From NCBI GenBank assembly GCA_963840425.1, contig CAWIYZ010000034.1:310001-374000 (forward strand): a DNA stretch of 64,000 bases, in the 5' to 3' direction. A program made the translations under genes and the position numbers. Below are positions 53,390 to 60,879 of this stretch, in pieces (within the stretch, counting starts at the first letter, position 1; every line of letters begins with the position of its first letter). This DNA is from CADEFX01 sp963840425. GTDB lineage: Bacteria > Pseudomonadota > Alphaproteobacteria > Rhizobiales > Hyphomicrobiaceae. A model generated the notes under the pieces. It was not told where the DNA came from, ran no database searches, and saw only the letters and a list, made by a program, of their open reading frames with translations.

Positions 53390-54037
53390 ATGTCGCTCAG
53401 GAACAAGCTCGATGAGACGCGTGCGGCTTCGGCTAAGCGCAGACCTTCTGAAACGCGAGCGATCATGCAGCGCGCAACCGACGATCTGCGTGCCTCGGGA
53501 ATCCTCGCCACTGTCACCGCGGTCGGACAGAAGATGCCGGCCTTTGCCGGCGTCAGCCATGACCGACGGGCAATCGACTCCGCAGACCTTCTCGCGCGCG
53601 GGCCGTTGATCCTGTCGTTCTTCCGAGGACATTGGTGACCGTATTGCAGGCATGAGCTGGAAGCTCTGCAGGCAATATACTCCGACATCAAGGTGCTGGG
53701 CGGCGAGCTGGTTGTCTTCTCGGGCGAGAAGCGCGAGGTCTCGAACGATCTGGCGGCGAAGCACAACCTGACATTTCCGATCGTGGAGGACGCGGGGTTG
53801 AAGATCGCAAGGTCGTTCGGGCTGGTCTTCACGATCCCCGAGGACCTCAAGGTCGTGTACCAGGGTTTCGGCATCGACCTGCCGAAAAACACGGGGCACC
53901 CGGAGTGGGAGCTACCCATGCCAGCGCGCTATGTTGTCGATCGGAGCGGTGTCGTCCGCTCGGCCGAGGTCGATCCCGACTACACGGTGCGACCCGAGCC
54001 AGCGACAACGCTGGCCGTGCTACGTAGCATCACTTGA
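53390..54037 (+). CDS. Peroxiredoxin-like protein with in-frame TGA at the redox cysteine; candidate selenoprotein
   Basis: A 215-residue AhpC/TSA-type protein if codon 83 (TGA, 53636-53638) is read through. The N-terminal extension leads to VGQKMPAF, LILSFFRGHW, then TGA-P-Y-C, RHELEALQAI, VVFSGEKREVSNDLAAK, and the C-terminal LPMPARYVVDRSGVV. In close relatives the site is W-C-P-Y-C, so TGA stands exactly at the peroxidatic or resolving cysteine, giving UxxC. The frame is unchanged on both sides, and a SECIS-like hairpin follows. Read without recoding, the protein would stop after 82 residues and be inactive. The role would be peroxide or thiol-disulfide reduction. Confidence 0.82.
53642..53677 (+). 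promoter_or_regulatory. SECIS-like hairpin after the in-frame TGA
   Basis: The hairpin begins 4 bases after TGA. A 6-bp stem (TATTGC/GCAATA) is followed by a 2x2 internal loop (AG/AG), a 3-bp stem (GCA/TGC), a bulged U at 53653, a 5-bp stem (GAGCU/AGCUC) and an apical loop GGA at 53659-53661, 20 bases from the TGA. A bulged U one short stem below a GG-containing loop is what SelB recognises in the E. coli fdhF element. Predicted by eye only. Confidence 0.72.
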
Positions 54038-54087
54038 AGCCAAATGGCGGCCCCGCTGCAGAGGCTGACACATACGGCGTGAAAGAA

Positions 54088-54117
54088 TTTGGGGGCGGAT
54101 GCGGATCCGCCCCCAAA
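54088..54117. terminator. Bidirectional terminator hairpin
   Basis: A perfect 13-bp stem (TTTGGGGGCGGAT/ATCCGCCCCCAAA) with loop GCGG between two convergent genes: the selenoprotein candidate (stop 54037) and the gene ending at 54139. On the minus strand it is followed by TTCTTTC. Confidence 0.75.
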
Positions 54118-54138
54118 CGTCACAGATTATCGTCAAGC

Positions 54139-54522
54139 TCATTCGCATGCGACGCTGATCATTGCGCCAATTGTCGCCGAGTACTTCTTGCACTCGGGCG
54201 CCGCAGCGGCTGCCGGCGCGGAAACAGCCGCGTCTAGGTCGGCGGTCGCCGTTTTCAACGGCTGGGCGATTGCCGCTGGCGCCGCACTCGGCTTAGCCTT
54301 GGTGGCGTCAGACGTTGTGCCTACGGCATCGGCAGTGGTCGCCGATTGGCTGGCGGTCGCTTTTGCCTTGGAGGGCGCCGAGCGCGGCATTGCCGAATAC
54401 TTCGGCTGCGATACGCGAGAAGCGCCATACCCGCCTGAGTAGCCGCCGTGCGAGCCACAGCTCGCGAAGGCCGGGCCGGCGAGCAGCGACATCGCCACTG
54501 CGGTCATAATCAATTTCTTCAT
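54139..54522 (-). CDS. Small secreted Ala/Thr-rich protein
   Basis: A 127-residue protein: signal peptide MKKLIMTAVAMSLLAGPAFA, a short Cys/Gly-rich start (SCGSHGGYSGGYG), then low-complexity Ala/Ser/Thr/Lys sequence and an end with PECKKYSATIGAMISVACE. Three cysteines in the mature part could form disulfides. The ribosome binding site AGGAGAG precedes ATG 54522. No known family. Confidence 0.7.
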   Translation of the reverse strand: MKKLIMTAVAMSLLAGPAFASCGSHGGYSGGYGASRVSQPKYSAMPRSAPSKAKATASQSATTADAVGTTSDATKAKPSAAPAAIAQPLKTATADLDAAVSAPAAAAAPECKKYSATIGAMISVACE

Positions 54523-54644
54523 TTTGTCTCTCCTGGTTTGTGCGAGCCCGATGGCTCGCTGCTGCGAACGGCGAGTGCCGTCGTTGGCAACACATGGCGC
54601 AAACCAGGTTTGATAACTGTTCCGTCCGGAACGATGCCGATTTG

Positions 54645-55073
54645 TCAGCCCGAGCTCTCGCGCGGTCCCGGCCATTGCGCCCGCGCGCGGGGGTCAGATA
54701 GCGACATGCCGACGCCTTCGGTCGCACGGACCGGGACGGAAGCGGGATCGAAATCCTCAAGGCAGAACACATTCACACCATAGTGGTCGGGCTCCGAGCG
54801 CTTGCGGTGGAACGTATAGATGCCGCAGCGCGAGCAAAAGTAGTGCTGGGCACGCCGTGTATTCCATTGATAGAGCGAAAGGACGTCCTGCCCCGAGACG
54901 ATCGTCAGCGCGCTCTCGTGTACCTTGGTCATCAGCGCATTCTTGCGCGTGCACAGCGAGCAGTCGCACGTCGTCAGCTCGACGATATCGGTGTCGACGC
55001 GGAAGGTGACGGCGCCGCAATGGCACGAGCCGGAATAGCTGGACACGCAATCTCTCCCGATGCCTGCTGACAT
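54645..55073 (-). CDS. GFA-family zinc protein (glutathione-dependent formaldehyde-activating/CENP-V type)
   Basis: About 142 residues with the GFA zinc sites: SCHCGAVTF, CDCSLCTRKN and YFCSRCGIYTFH. Members bind two zincs; only some act on formaldehyde-glutathione, so activity is uncertain. ATG 55073 is chosen; ATG 55085 or a GTG further in are alternatives. Confidence 0.82.
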   Translation of the reverse strand: MSAGIGRDCVSSYSGSCHCGAVTFRVDTDIVELTTCDCSLCTRKNALMTKVHESALTIVSGQDVLSLYQWNTRRAQHYFCSRCGIYTFHRKRSEPDHYGVNVFCLEDFDPASVPVRATEGVGMSLSDPRARAQWPGPRESSG

Positions 55074-55108
55074 GTCGCCCGCGCGCATGCAGAGTGCGTT
55101 CACGGCGC

Positions 55109-55151
55109 ACATGGAAGCGGCAGTGCTTCCATGTGAGGCGATCGCGCTCTA
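55109..55151. repeat. ATGGAAGC hairpin repeat, second copy
   Basis: ACATGGAAGC/GCTTCCATGT (10-bp stem, 6-nt loop) followed by GAGGCGATCGCGCTCTAG. The hairpin stem and the GATCGCGCTCTA tail match the copy at 49674-49718, with different loop bases. Confidence 0.78.
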
Positions 55152-55197
55152 GTTTACTCACAGAGCTGGCAAGAATTCGTGTCAATGGGAAGGGCTG

Positions 55198-55588
55198 ATG
55201 AAAAGCATCGTGGGTACGTGGCGCCTGATTGAGACGCGCGCGAAGACCGAAGCTGGTGAGCCGTGCGATCCACCCTATGGCCCAGAGCCGATGGGCACGG
55301 TCTGGTTCTCGCCCAACGGCCGGATGCAGTCCGTGCTTGTCGATGGGCGCGCCCGGATGCCCGAGGGCGAGACGGAACGGGAGTACCAGTCCTATTGCGG
55401 CCAATACACGTTCGACGGGCAGCGATTGGTCACCCGTGTCGATGCGGCATCAGACCCCCGCCGTATGGGCACCGAGCAGGTTCGGCGCGTCGTCTTCGAC
55501 GGCGAGAGAGTGGTCCTGTTTCCGCCGCCACAGGCATGGCACGGCGTCACGACAGCACCGAGAACTGGTCTGGGAGCGGATTGCCTGA
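55198..55588 (+). CDS. Lipocalin-like domain protein, frameshifted near 55550
   Basis: About 129 residues of the lipocalin-like type: IVGTWRLIETRAK at the start, GTVWFSPNGRMQSVLVDG, YCGQYTFDGQRLVTRV and RRVVFDGERVVLFPPPQ. After WHGVT one extra A (about 55550) breaks the frame; corrected, it reads HRELVWERIA and stops at 55588, the usual family end. Ligand or function is unknown. Confidence 0.75.
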
Positions 55589-55642
55589 CAGTGGGATTGC
55601 TAGGATGCGGCGCGCCGGACTAGAGATCCGGCGCGCGCGCCG

Positions 55643-55948
55643 TCAGCTCTTGCAGACGTCGATCCAGCTGTCACACATAAACCCGGCCGGATCGGTCTTG
55701 CACTTGTAGCGCTCGTTCTTGAACGTGTCGGACATGATCGGCCAGTTGCCGGTCGTCTGCGCCACGATCTCCCAGGCCTGGAAGCGCGCCATGGGTTCCG
55801 TCGGCGCCCAGCCGCGGCCGCGCTTGGGTGCGCAGTTGGCGCTTTTGGTGGCCTTCTTGGCCCCCTGCGCCTGGGTGTCGAAGGCCGGAGCGCTTATGAA
55901 GCTCGCTGCGGCAAGTCCTACGAAGAGAGCAAATGCTATTCTGCGCAT
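55643..55948 (-). CDS. Small secreted hypothetical protein
   Basis: A 101-residue protein with a signal peptide (MRRIAFALFVGLAAASFISAP) and a mature part with four Cys (NCAPKRGRGW, YKCKTDPAGFMCDSWIDVC). GGAGG precedes ATG 55948. It has no recognised domain. Confidence 0.7.
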   Translation of the reverse strand: MRRIAFALFVGLAAASFISAPAFDTQAQGAKKATKSANCAPKRGRGWAPTEPMARFQAWEIVAQTTGNWPIMSDTFKNERYKCKTDPAGFMCDSWIDVCKS

Positions 55949-56067
55949 CCCATTGTCCTCCGATGCGTTCGAATCCAACGCTCAACGGTTAGAGCGGCGC
56001 AATCGGCGCGGCAAGTGAGCGACTCAACAAAAGCGTTGAGGAGTGGCGCGTTTGCGTCGGTTCCCTC

Positions 56068-56838
56068 TCACGGGGCCACAGCAAATCCCTTGGCGGCAAT
56101 CGCCTTGCGTATCTCCGGTGTGCGCAGGAGCGCCAGGAAGCGGCGCGCGTCGTCCGCTCTTGCCGCCGACTTTGCGACCGCGCCGACGTAAATGGTTTGC
56201 TTCTGCAAGGCTGGCGGCAGTGGTCCTACGAGCTTCACACCTTTGACGGGGAGAATCTCCGTGATCTGGTGCAGGCCGATCTCGATCTCACCGCGCCCGA
56301 CACGTTCCACGACATAACCGCCCTCGAGAAACGTCAGCTTCGGCTTCAGCGTATCCTCGATGCCAAGCGTCGCAAACACTCCGGCCAGATGCTTGCCGCT
56401 GGTGCCGGTGGCCGGATTGATCATCACGATCGACTTGGCCGCCAGCAGTGTTGTCTTGAAGGCCTCCGGCGTCGAGATGTCGGGAGCAGGCGCATTTTCA
56501 TGCACAGCCACGCCGACGCCGACCCGGCCGACCTCGACGATCGTATCGGGGGCGATCCAACCCTTCTTCTCCGCTTCATTCATGACCTCGGCGGAGAGCA
56601 CCAGCACATCGGCGCGCGCCCCCGCCTCGATCTTCTTCGTCAGCGCACCCATCGGCGCGAAGTCGGCGGCGACTTTGTGATCTGCCGCCTTTTCGTAAGC
56701 GGCGATCGCGTCGATGAGCGCAGACTTCGCCGCGCCGCCACTGAGAATGGTGAGGCCTTCGGCCCCCAGTGCAATCCCGCCTCCCGCGCTGAGCAGCACG
56801 GCAACCAGAAGCGATGCAATGAAACAGCGATTGCCCAT
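56068..56838 (-). CDS. ModA-like periplasmic molybdate/oxyanion-binding protein
   Basis: A 256-residue receptor with a signal peptide ending near ALGAEG and the ModA/WtpA pattern: LTILSGGAAKSALIDAIAAYEKA, GALTKKIEAGARADVLVLS, MINPATGTSGKHLAGVFATLG and a C-terminal FLALLRTPEIRKAIAAKGF. No modB or modC lies nearby. ATG 56838 has GGAG upstream; ATG 56850 is an alternative. It diverges from mraZ. Confidence 0.82.
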   Translation of the reverse strand: MGNRCFIASLLVAVLLSAGGGIALGAEGLTILSGGAAKSALIDAIAAYEKAADHKVAADFAPMGALTKKIEAGARADVLVLSAEVMNEAEKKGWIAPDTIVEVGRVGVGVAVHENAPAPDISTPEAFKTTLLAAKSIVMINPATGTSGKHLAGVFATLGIEDTLKPKLTFLEGGYVVERVGRGEIEIGLHQITEILPVKGVKLVGPLPPALQKQTIYVGAVAKSAARADDARRFLALLRTPEIRKAIAAKGFAVAP

Positions 56839-56921
56839 GGTGAACTCCATTGCCGCGAACTGACCAACTCTGACCCGAGCGGAGCGATTGTTCGCACATT
56901 TGCCGGCATTTTTTCGCGGCG

Positions 56922-56936
56922 TTAACCGGTGATTAA
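56922..56936. promoter_or_regulatory. CtrA-type binding box TTAA-N7-TTAA
   Basis: TTAA-CCGGTGA-TTAA is an exact full CtrA motif. It lies about 270 bp upstream of mraZ and 84 bp upstream of the divergent modA-like gene. CtrA is the cell-cycle regulator of alphaproteobacteria, so division-gene control is plausible; binding is inferred from the motif only. Confidence 0.65.
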
Positions 56937-57031
56937 CCGGCGTTGGCTGGCAGTGCCCCGGCGTTGCGCATTGAGCACACGCCCACATGCTCCATTGCAG
57001 TCCGTGGAAAGCGGTTAACGGACCATTGACA

Positions 57032-57066
57032 CCCATAATATCCCATGGCATCCCATGTGTGCCCGT
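57032..57066. promoter_or_regulatory. MraZ-box direct repeats upstream of mraZ
   Basis: CCCAT recurs with a strict 10-bp period at 57032, 57042 and 57052, with a fourth CCCG at 57062. Read on the other strand this is TGGG-N6 repeats, the type of site bound by MraZ to repress its own operon. A TTGACA at 57026 overlaps the start of the array and may be a -35 element. Confidence 0.65.
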
Positions 57067-57207
57067 CCGCACCGGGCAAGGGGCGCGGGCCGCGGCGCAG
57101 GACATTCGTCGAGGGCCGAATGACTTTGCGACCGCCCGCGCTCCGCCCGGAGCGGTGTCGTGCGATCGAGAGTTGTGGTGTCGGAGTGAGGCTCGAGAAC
57201 CGAAGGG

Positions 57208-57714
57208 ATGGATCGCTTTGTCTCGACATTCACAAACAAGATCGACGCCAAGGGCCGGGTCTCGGTCCCTGCTTCTTTCCGCGCCGTGCTCGAGCGCGAT
57301 GGCTACAGCCAAGGCGGCTCCGGCGGCATCTACTGCTACCCCTCGCTCGACGCTCCAGCGCTCGATGCAGGCGGCGAGAGACTTGCGCAGAAAATCGATG
57401 GGCTTCTCGCAGGCCTGCCGGACTATTCGGACGAGCGGGACGAGCTGTCTGTCGCGCTCTATGGTGACGTCCAGGTTCTCGTCGTCGATCAGGACGGACG
57501 TATCGTGCTTCCTGAAGCGCTTTGCCGCCACGCCGGCATTGCAACGCACATCACTTTTGTCGGCCTTGGCGAGAAATTTCAGATGTGGGAGCCCGGACGC
57601 TTCGAGGCGCGCCGCTCCCAGGCGCGCGCCAAGGTCCAACAGCACAGAACACTTTTCGGCGCGGGGCGCCGCCGTCCAGGGGGAGCGGGCGGTGGCGAAG
57701 GAGCGCGGGAATGA
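57208..57714 (+). CDS. mraZ: Transcriptional regulator MraZ
   Basis: A 168-residue DNA-binding protein with two AbrB-like MraZ domains: FVSTFTNKIDAKGRVSVPASFR at the start and a second copy with VLVVDQDGRIVLPEAL (about residues 90-105). It is known to repress the dcw operon and its own promoter. It starts the cluster and overlaps rsmH (ATGA). An extended basic/Gly tail (RRRPGGAGG) ends the protein. Confidence 0.95.
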   Translation: MDRFVSTFTNKIDAKGRVSVPASFRAVLERDGYSQGGSGGIYCYPSLDAPALDAGGERLAQKIDGLLAGLPDYSDERDELSVALYGDVQVLVVDQDGRIVLPEALCRHAGIATHITFVGLGEKFQMWEPGRFEARRSQARAKVQQHRTLFGAGRRRPGGAGGGEGARE

Positions 57715-58766
57715 TGACGGAGCGCGACAGCCGGACGGGGGTCGGCGTCGCGGAGGTGCGGCGCCGTCACATTCCCGTGCTGCTTTCCCAGGTGCTGGCA
57801 GCGATAGAGCCAGTCGCGCGCGCCACGATCATTGACGGCACCTTCGGTGCGGGCGGCTACACCCGCGCCATGCTCGAGGCCGGTGCGGGCCGTGTCATCG
57901 CCATAGATCGCGACCCTAATGCAGTCGCGGCCGGCCAGCAGCTGATTGCGGAATTCTCCGGACGCCTCGACCTCATCCACGCGCGTTTCGGCGCGCTCGA
58001 CGAGGTGGCCCGCCACGCCGGCGCAGATGCGGCTGACGCCGTCGTGCTCGACATCGGCGTCTCCTCCATGCAGCTCGATGAGCCTGGGCGCGGCTTCTCG
58101 TTCCAGCACGACGGCCCACTCGACATGCGCATGTCGAGCGACGAAGGCTTGAGTGCGGCCGATGTCGTCAACTCCGAGCGCGAGGAGGACATTGCCGACA
58201 TTCTCTTTCATCTGGGCGAGGAGCGCCGCTCGCGCGCCATCGCCCGCGCCATCGTCGCTGCGCGTGAGGAAAGGCCGCTGACCACGACGCGCGAACTGGC
58301 GGACCTGGTCGGTCGCGTGCTCGGCCGCCGGCCCGGCCACGACATCCATCCTGCGACACGCACGTTTCAAGCGCTGCGCATTTACGTCAACGACGAGCTT
58401 GGCGAGCTGGCGCGGGCGCTGCAGGCGGCCGAGCGTATCCTGAAGCCCAGCGGCCGGCTGGCCGTCGTGTCTTTCCATTCGCTCGAGGATCGCATCGTCA
58501 AGCAGTTCCTCACCGCTCGCGCGGGCCGCACGCCCGCCGGGTCGCGGCATCTGCCTGCGGGAAAGATCGAATCACCAACTCCAAGTTTCCGAATTGTTAA
58601 CCAGCGGCCGTTTACCTCTTCGCAAGAGGAGATCGCGGCCAACCCGCGTGCGCGCTCGGCCCGCCTGAGGGTTGCCGAGCGCACCGAGGCGCCGGGATGG
58701 CCGCCGGAAGATCCAGCCGCGCCGGGTGCTCGACAGCCAGGGGTGCAGTCGCACCGGGCGCGATGA
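57711..58766 (+). CDS. rsmH: 16S rRNA (cytosine-1402-N4)-methyltransferase
   Basis: A 351-residue SAM enzyme that N4-methylates C1402 in 16S rRNA. The SAM site is DGTFGAGGYTRAML, the acidic loop AIDRDPNA, and DIGVSSMQLDEPGRGFSF and SFHSLEDRIVKQF are diagnostic. ATG 57711 overlaps the mraZ stop; ATG 57714 is also in frame. Full length for the family. Confidence 0.96.
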   Translation: MMTERDSRTGVGVAEVRRRHIPVLLSQVLAAIEPVARATIIDGTFGAGGYTRAMLEAGAGRVIAIDRDPNAVAAGQQLIAEFSGRLDLIHARFGALDEVARHAGADAADAVVLDIGVSSMQLDEPGRGFSFQHDGPLDMRMSSDEGLSAADVVNSEREEDIADILFHLGEERRSRAIARAIVAAREERPLTTTRELADLVGRVLGRRPGHDIHPATRTFQALRIYVNDELGELARALQAAERILKPSGRLAVVSFHSLEDRIVKQFLTARAGRTPAGSRHLPAGKIESPTPSFRIVNQRPFTSSQEEIAANPRARSARLRVAERTEAPGWPPEDPAAPGARQPGVQSHRAR

Positions 58767-58776
58767 GGGAGAGCAC

Positions 58777-59094
58777 ATGCTCAGGATGCTCAGCATCGTC
58801 GCAGCCTTCATGACGCTTGGTGCGGCGTTCGCGCTCTACAGCCTCAAGTACGATACGCGCCGCGTGGAAATCGCAGTGCAAGGCAAGGAGCGCGCGCTCG
58901 AGAAGCTCGAGGCGGACATTGCCATCCTCAAGGCAGAGCGGGCCTATCTCGCGCGCCCCGACCGGATCGAAAAGCTGGCGCGCAAGCAGGGCCTGGGACC
59001 CATTCGCGAGCAGCAGTATGTCGAGATCGGCGAGGCCGTCGCAACCGATGCGCCGGCGCGGCCCGATCAGCAGAAGCGGGCGCCTTCCCGGTGA
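58777..59094 (+). CDS. ftsL: Cell division protein FtsL
   Basis: A 105-residue bitopic protein: short cytoplasmic N-terminus, one membrane segment (LSIVAAFMTLGAAFALYSL) and a periplasmic coiled coil (KALEKLEADIAILKAERAYL-like helix with LARPDRIEKLA). Its place between rsmH and ftsI and its shape identify it, as sequence identity is always low. GGGAGAG precedes ATG 58777. Confidence 0.88.
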   Translation: MLRMLSIVAAFMTLGAAFALYSLKYDTRRVEIAVQGKERALEKLEADIAILKAERAYLARPDRIEKLARKQGLGPIREQQYVEIGEAVATDAPARPDQQKRAPSR

Positions 59095-60756
59095 GCGCGA
59101 CCGCAACAGGCATGGCCGGCCGCGTTTCCGCCGCTGCGAGGGAAGCCCCGGCCCTGCGTGGGCGCGGCTTTGTCGTGGCCGCCGGCATCGCTGCCCTGTT
59201 CCTCTGCATCGCCGCACAACTCGTGCGGCTGTCGCTCGCCACGCAAGGCGAGATCCGCCTCGCCATGGCCGAGCCCATCGCCCGGGTGTTCTCGCGGCCC
59301 GACATCGTCGACCGCCGCGGCCGGCTCGTCGCCACCGATGTCGGCACTCCCTCGCTCTACGCCGATCCGGCCCTGATGCTCGATCGCGACGAGGTCGTGG
59401 AGAAGCTGCTCGCCATCTTTCCCGATCTCGATGCCGCCGACCTGCGCCGCACGCTCGATGACCGAACGCGTCGCTTCGCCTGGGTGAAGCGTGGGTTGAC
59501 CCCCGTGCAGGCGCAGCGGGTGCACGATCTGGGCCTGCCGGGCCTCGCCTTCCGCCGCGAGCCCAAACGCGTCTATCCCGCCGGCGCCCTGGTGGGGCAT
59601 CTCGTCGGCCAGGTCAACGTCGACAACAAGGGACTGTCGGGGCTCGAGCGCCATATCGACGAAACCATGGGCATGGAGGTCGTGGTGGCCGCCGCCCAGT
59701 CGCGCATCGCCACGGTTCATCTGTCGCTCGATCTCGGCGTGCAACACGCCATGGCGCTCGAGCTGAGAGAGGCGCAGGCCCGCTACAAGGCGAGCGGCGC
59801 TGCGGGCCTCGTCATGGATGTCAAGACAGGCGAGCTGATCGCCGCCGTCTCGCTGCCCGATGTCGATCCCAACCGGCCCGCCGAAGCTCTCGCCGTCGAT
59901 CGTCTCGATCGCCTATCTGCCAGTGTTTTCGAGCTGGGCTCCATCTTCAAGACGCTGACCGTTGCCATGCTGCTGGAGGAGGGCGTGGCGACCCTCGACA
60001 AGGTCTACGACGTGCGCCAGCCGTTGGAGATCGGCCCCCACACCATCACAGATCTGCATCCGCAGGGCCGCCCGCTCACCGTGCGCGATATCTTCCTGCA
60101 TTCCTCCAATGTCGGCGCGGGCATGATGGCGTTGGAGGCCGGGCAGTGCGCGCCAGATCGGTTTCCTGTCGCGGCTTGGCCTGCTGGCGCCGGCGCGCAC
60201 CGAGGCGGGACCGATATCGGCGCCGCTGCTGCCCAAGCGCTGGGGCGAGATCGAGACCGTCACCATCGCTTACGGCCACGGCCTTGCCGTCGCGCCGATC
60301 CAGTTCGCCGCCGCCATCGCGGGTCTCGTCAACGGCGGCACTCAGGTGGTGCCGACCTTCCTCGCCAAATCCAATGCGAGCCCGTCGTCCGAGCGTCTCG
60401 TCAGCTCTAAAACCAGCACGCGCATTCGAGAGCTTCTGCGCCTCAACGTCACAACGCCCTACGGCACCGGGCGTCGCGCCGAGGTCGTTGGATACCGCGT
60501 CGGCGGCAAGACCGGCACGGCCGAAATGCCCGGCAAGGGTGGCTATCAGAGCAAGGCGGTGATCTCGTCGTTCGTCGGCGCTCTGCCGATGGACGCTCCG
60601 CGCTACGTGACGTTCGTGGCGTTGTTCGAGCCGCAGGCGACCGAGGAGACCAAGGGCCAGATCACCGCCGGTCTCAACGCGGCTCCGGTCACGAGCCTCC
60701 TCATCACCCGCATCGCCCCGCTGCTCGACGTCCTTCCGGAGCGGTTGGAGAAGTAG
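59091..60756 (+). CDS. ftsI: Peptidoglycan transpeptidase FtsI (PBP3), frameshifted near 60142
   Basis: Divisome transpeptidase. It has an N-terminal membrane segment (residues 25-45) and a PBP-dimer domain (SRPDIVDRRGRLVATDVGTPSLYADP, GLSGLERHIDE). The catalytic SxxK is in ELGSIFKTL (about residue 285), the SxN motif in LHSSNVGAGMM, and the KTG motif in VGGKTGTAEM. After MMALEAG one extra base near 60142 shifts the frame; the catalytic KTG box is in the second frame ending at 60756. GTG 59091 overlaps the ftsL stop (GTGA). Because the gene is essential, the frameshift is almost surely an assembly error. Confidence 0.9.
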
Positions 60757-60879
60757 CAGCGTGGATCGCATCGCGCTCCGTTTGACGCCCCCGGCGATGC
60801 AACATATGAACAGGCTGGCCCGCACGTGTCCGTGTCCCCATCGGTTTGCGGGCCCAACACAAACCAGACCGAAGGCGCG

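Noticed and set aside
53390..53638. Truncated 82-residue peroxiredoxin fragment as a pseudogene
   Set aside because: The frame continues past the TGA with full family conservation and no other lesion, and a SECIS-like hairpin follows; a simple nonsense mutation remains possible but is the weaker reading.
55960..56045. tRNA-like GTTCGAATCC motif and CTCAAC/GTTGAG hairpin
   Set aside because: No cloverleaf, anticodon arm or acceptor stem can be formed around it.
57068..57207. Possible sigma-70 promoter for mraZ
   Set aside because: A TTGACA is present at 57026 but no convincing -10 hexamer lies 16-18 bp further, so no promoter is annotated.
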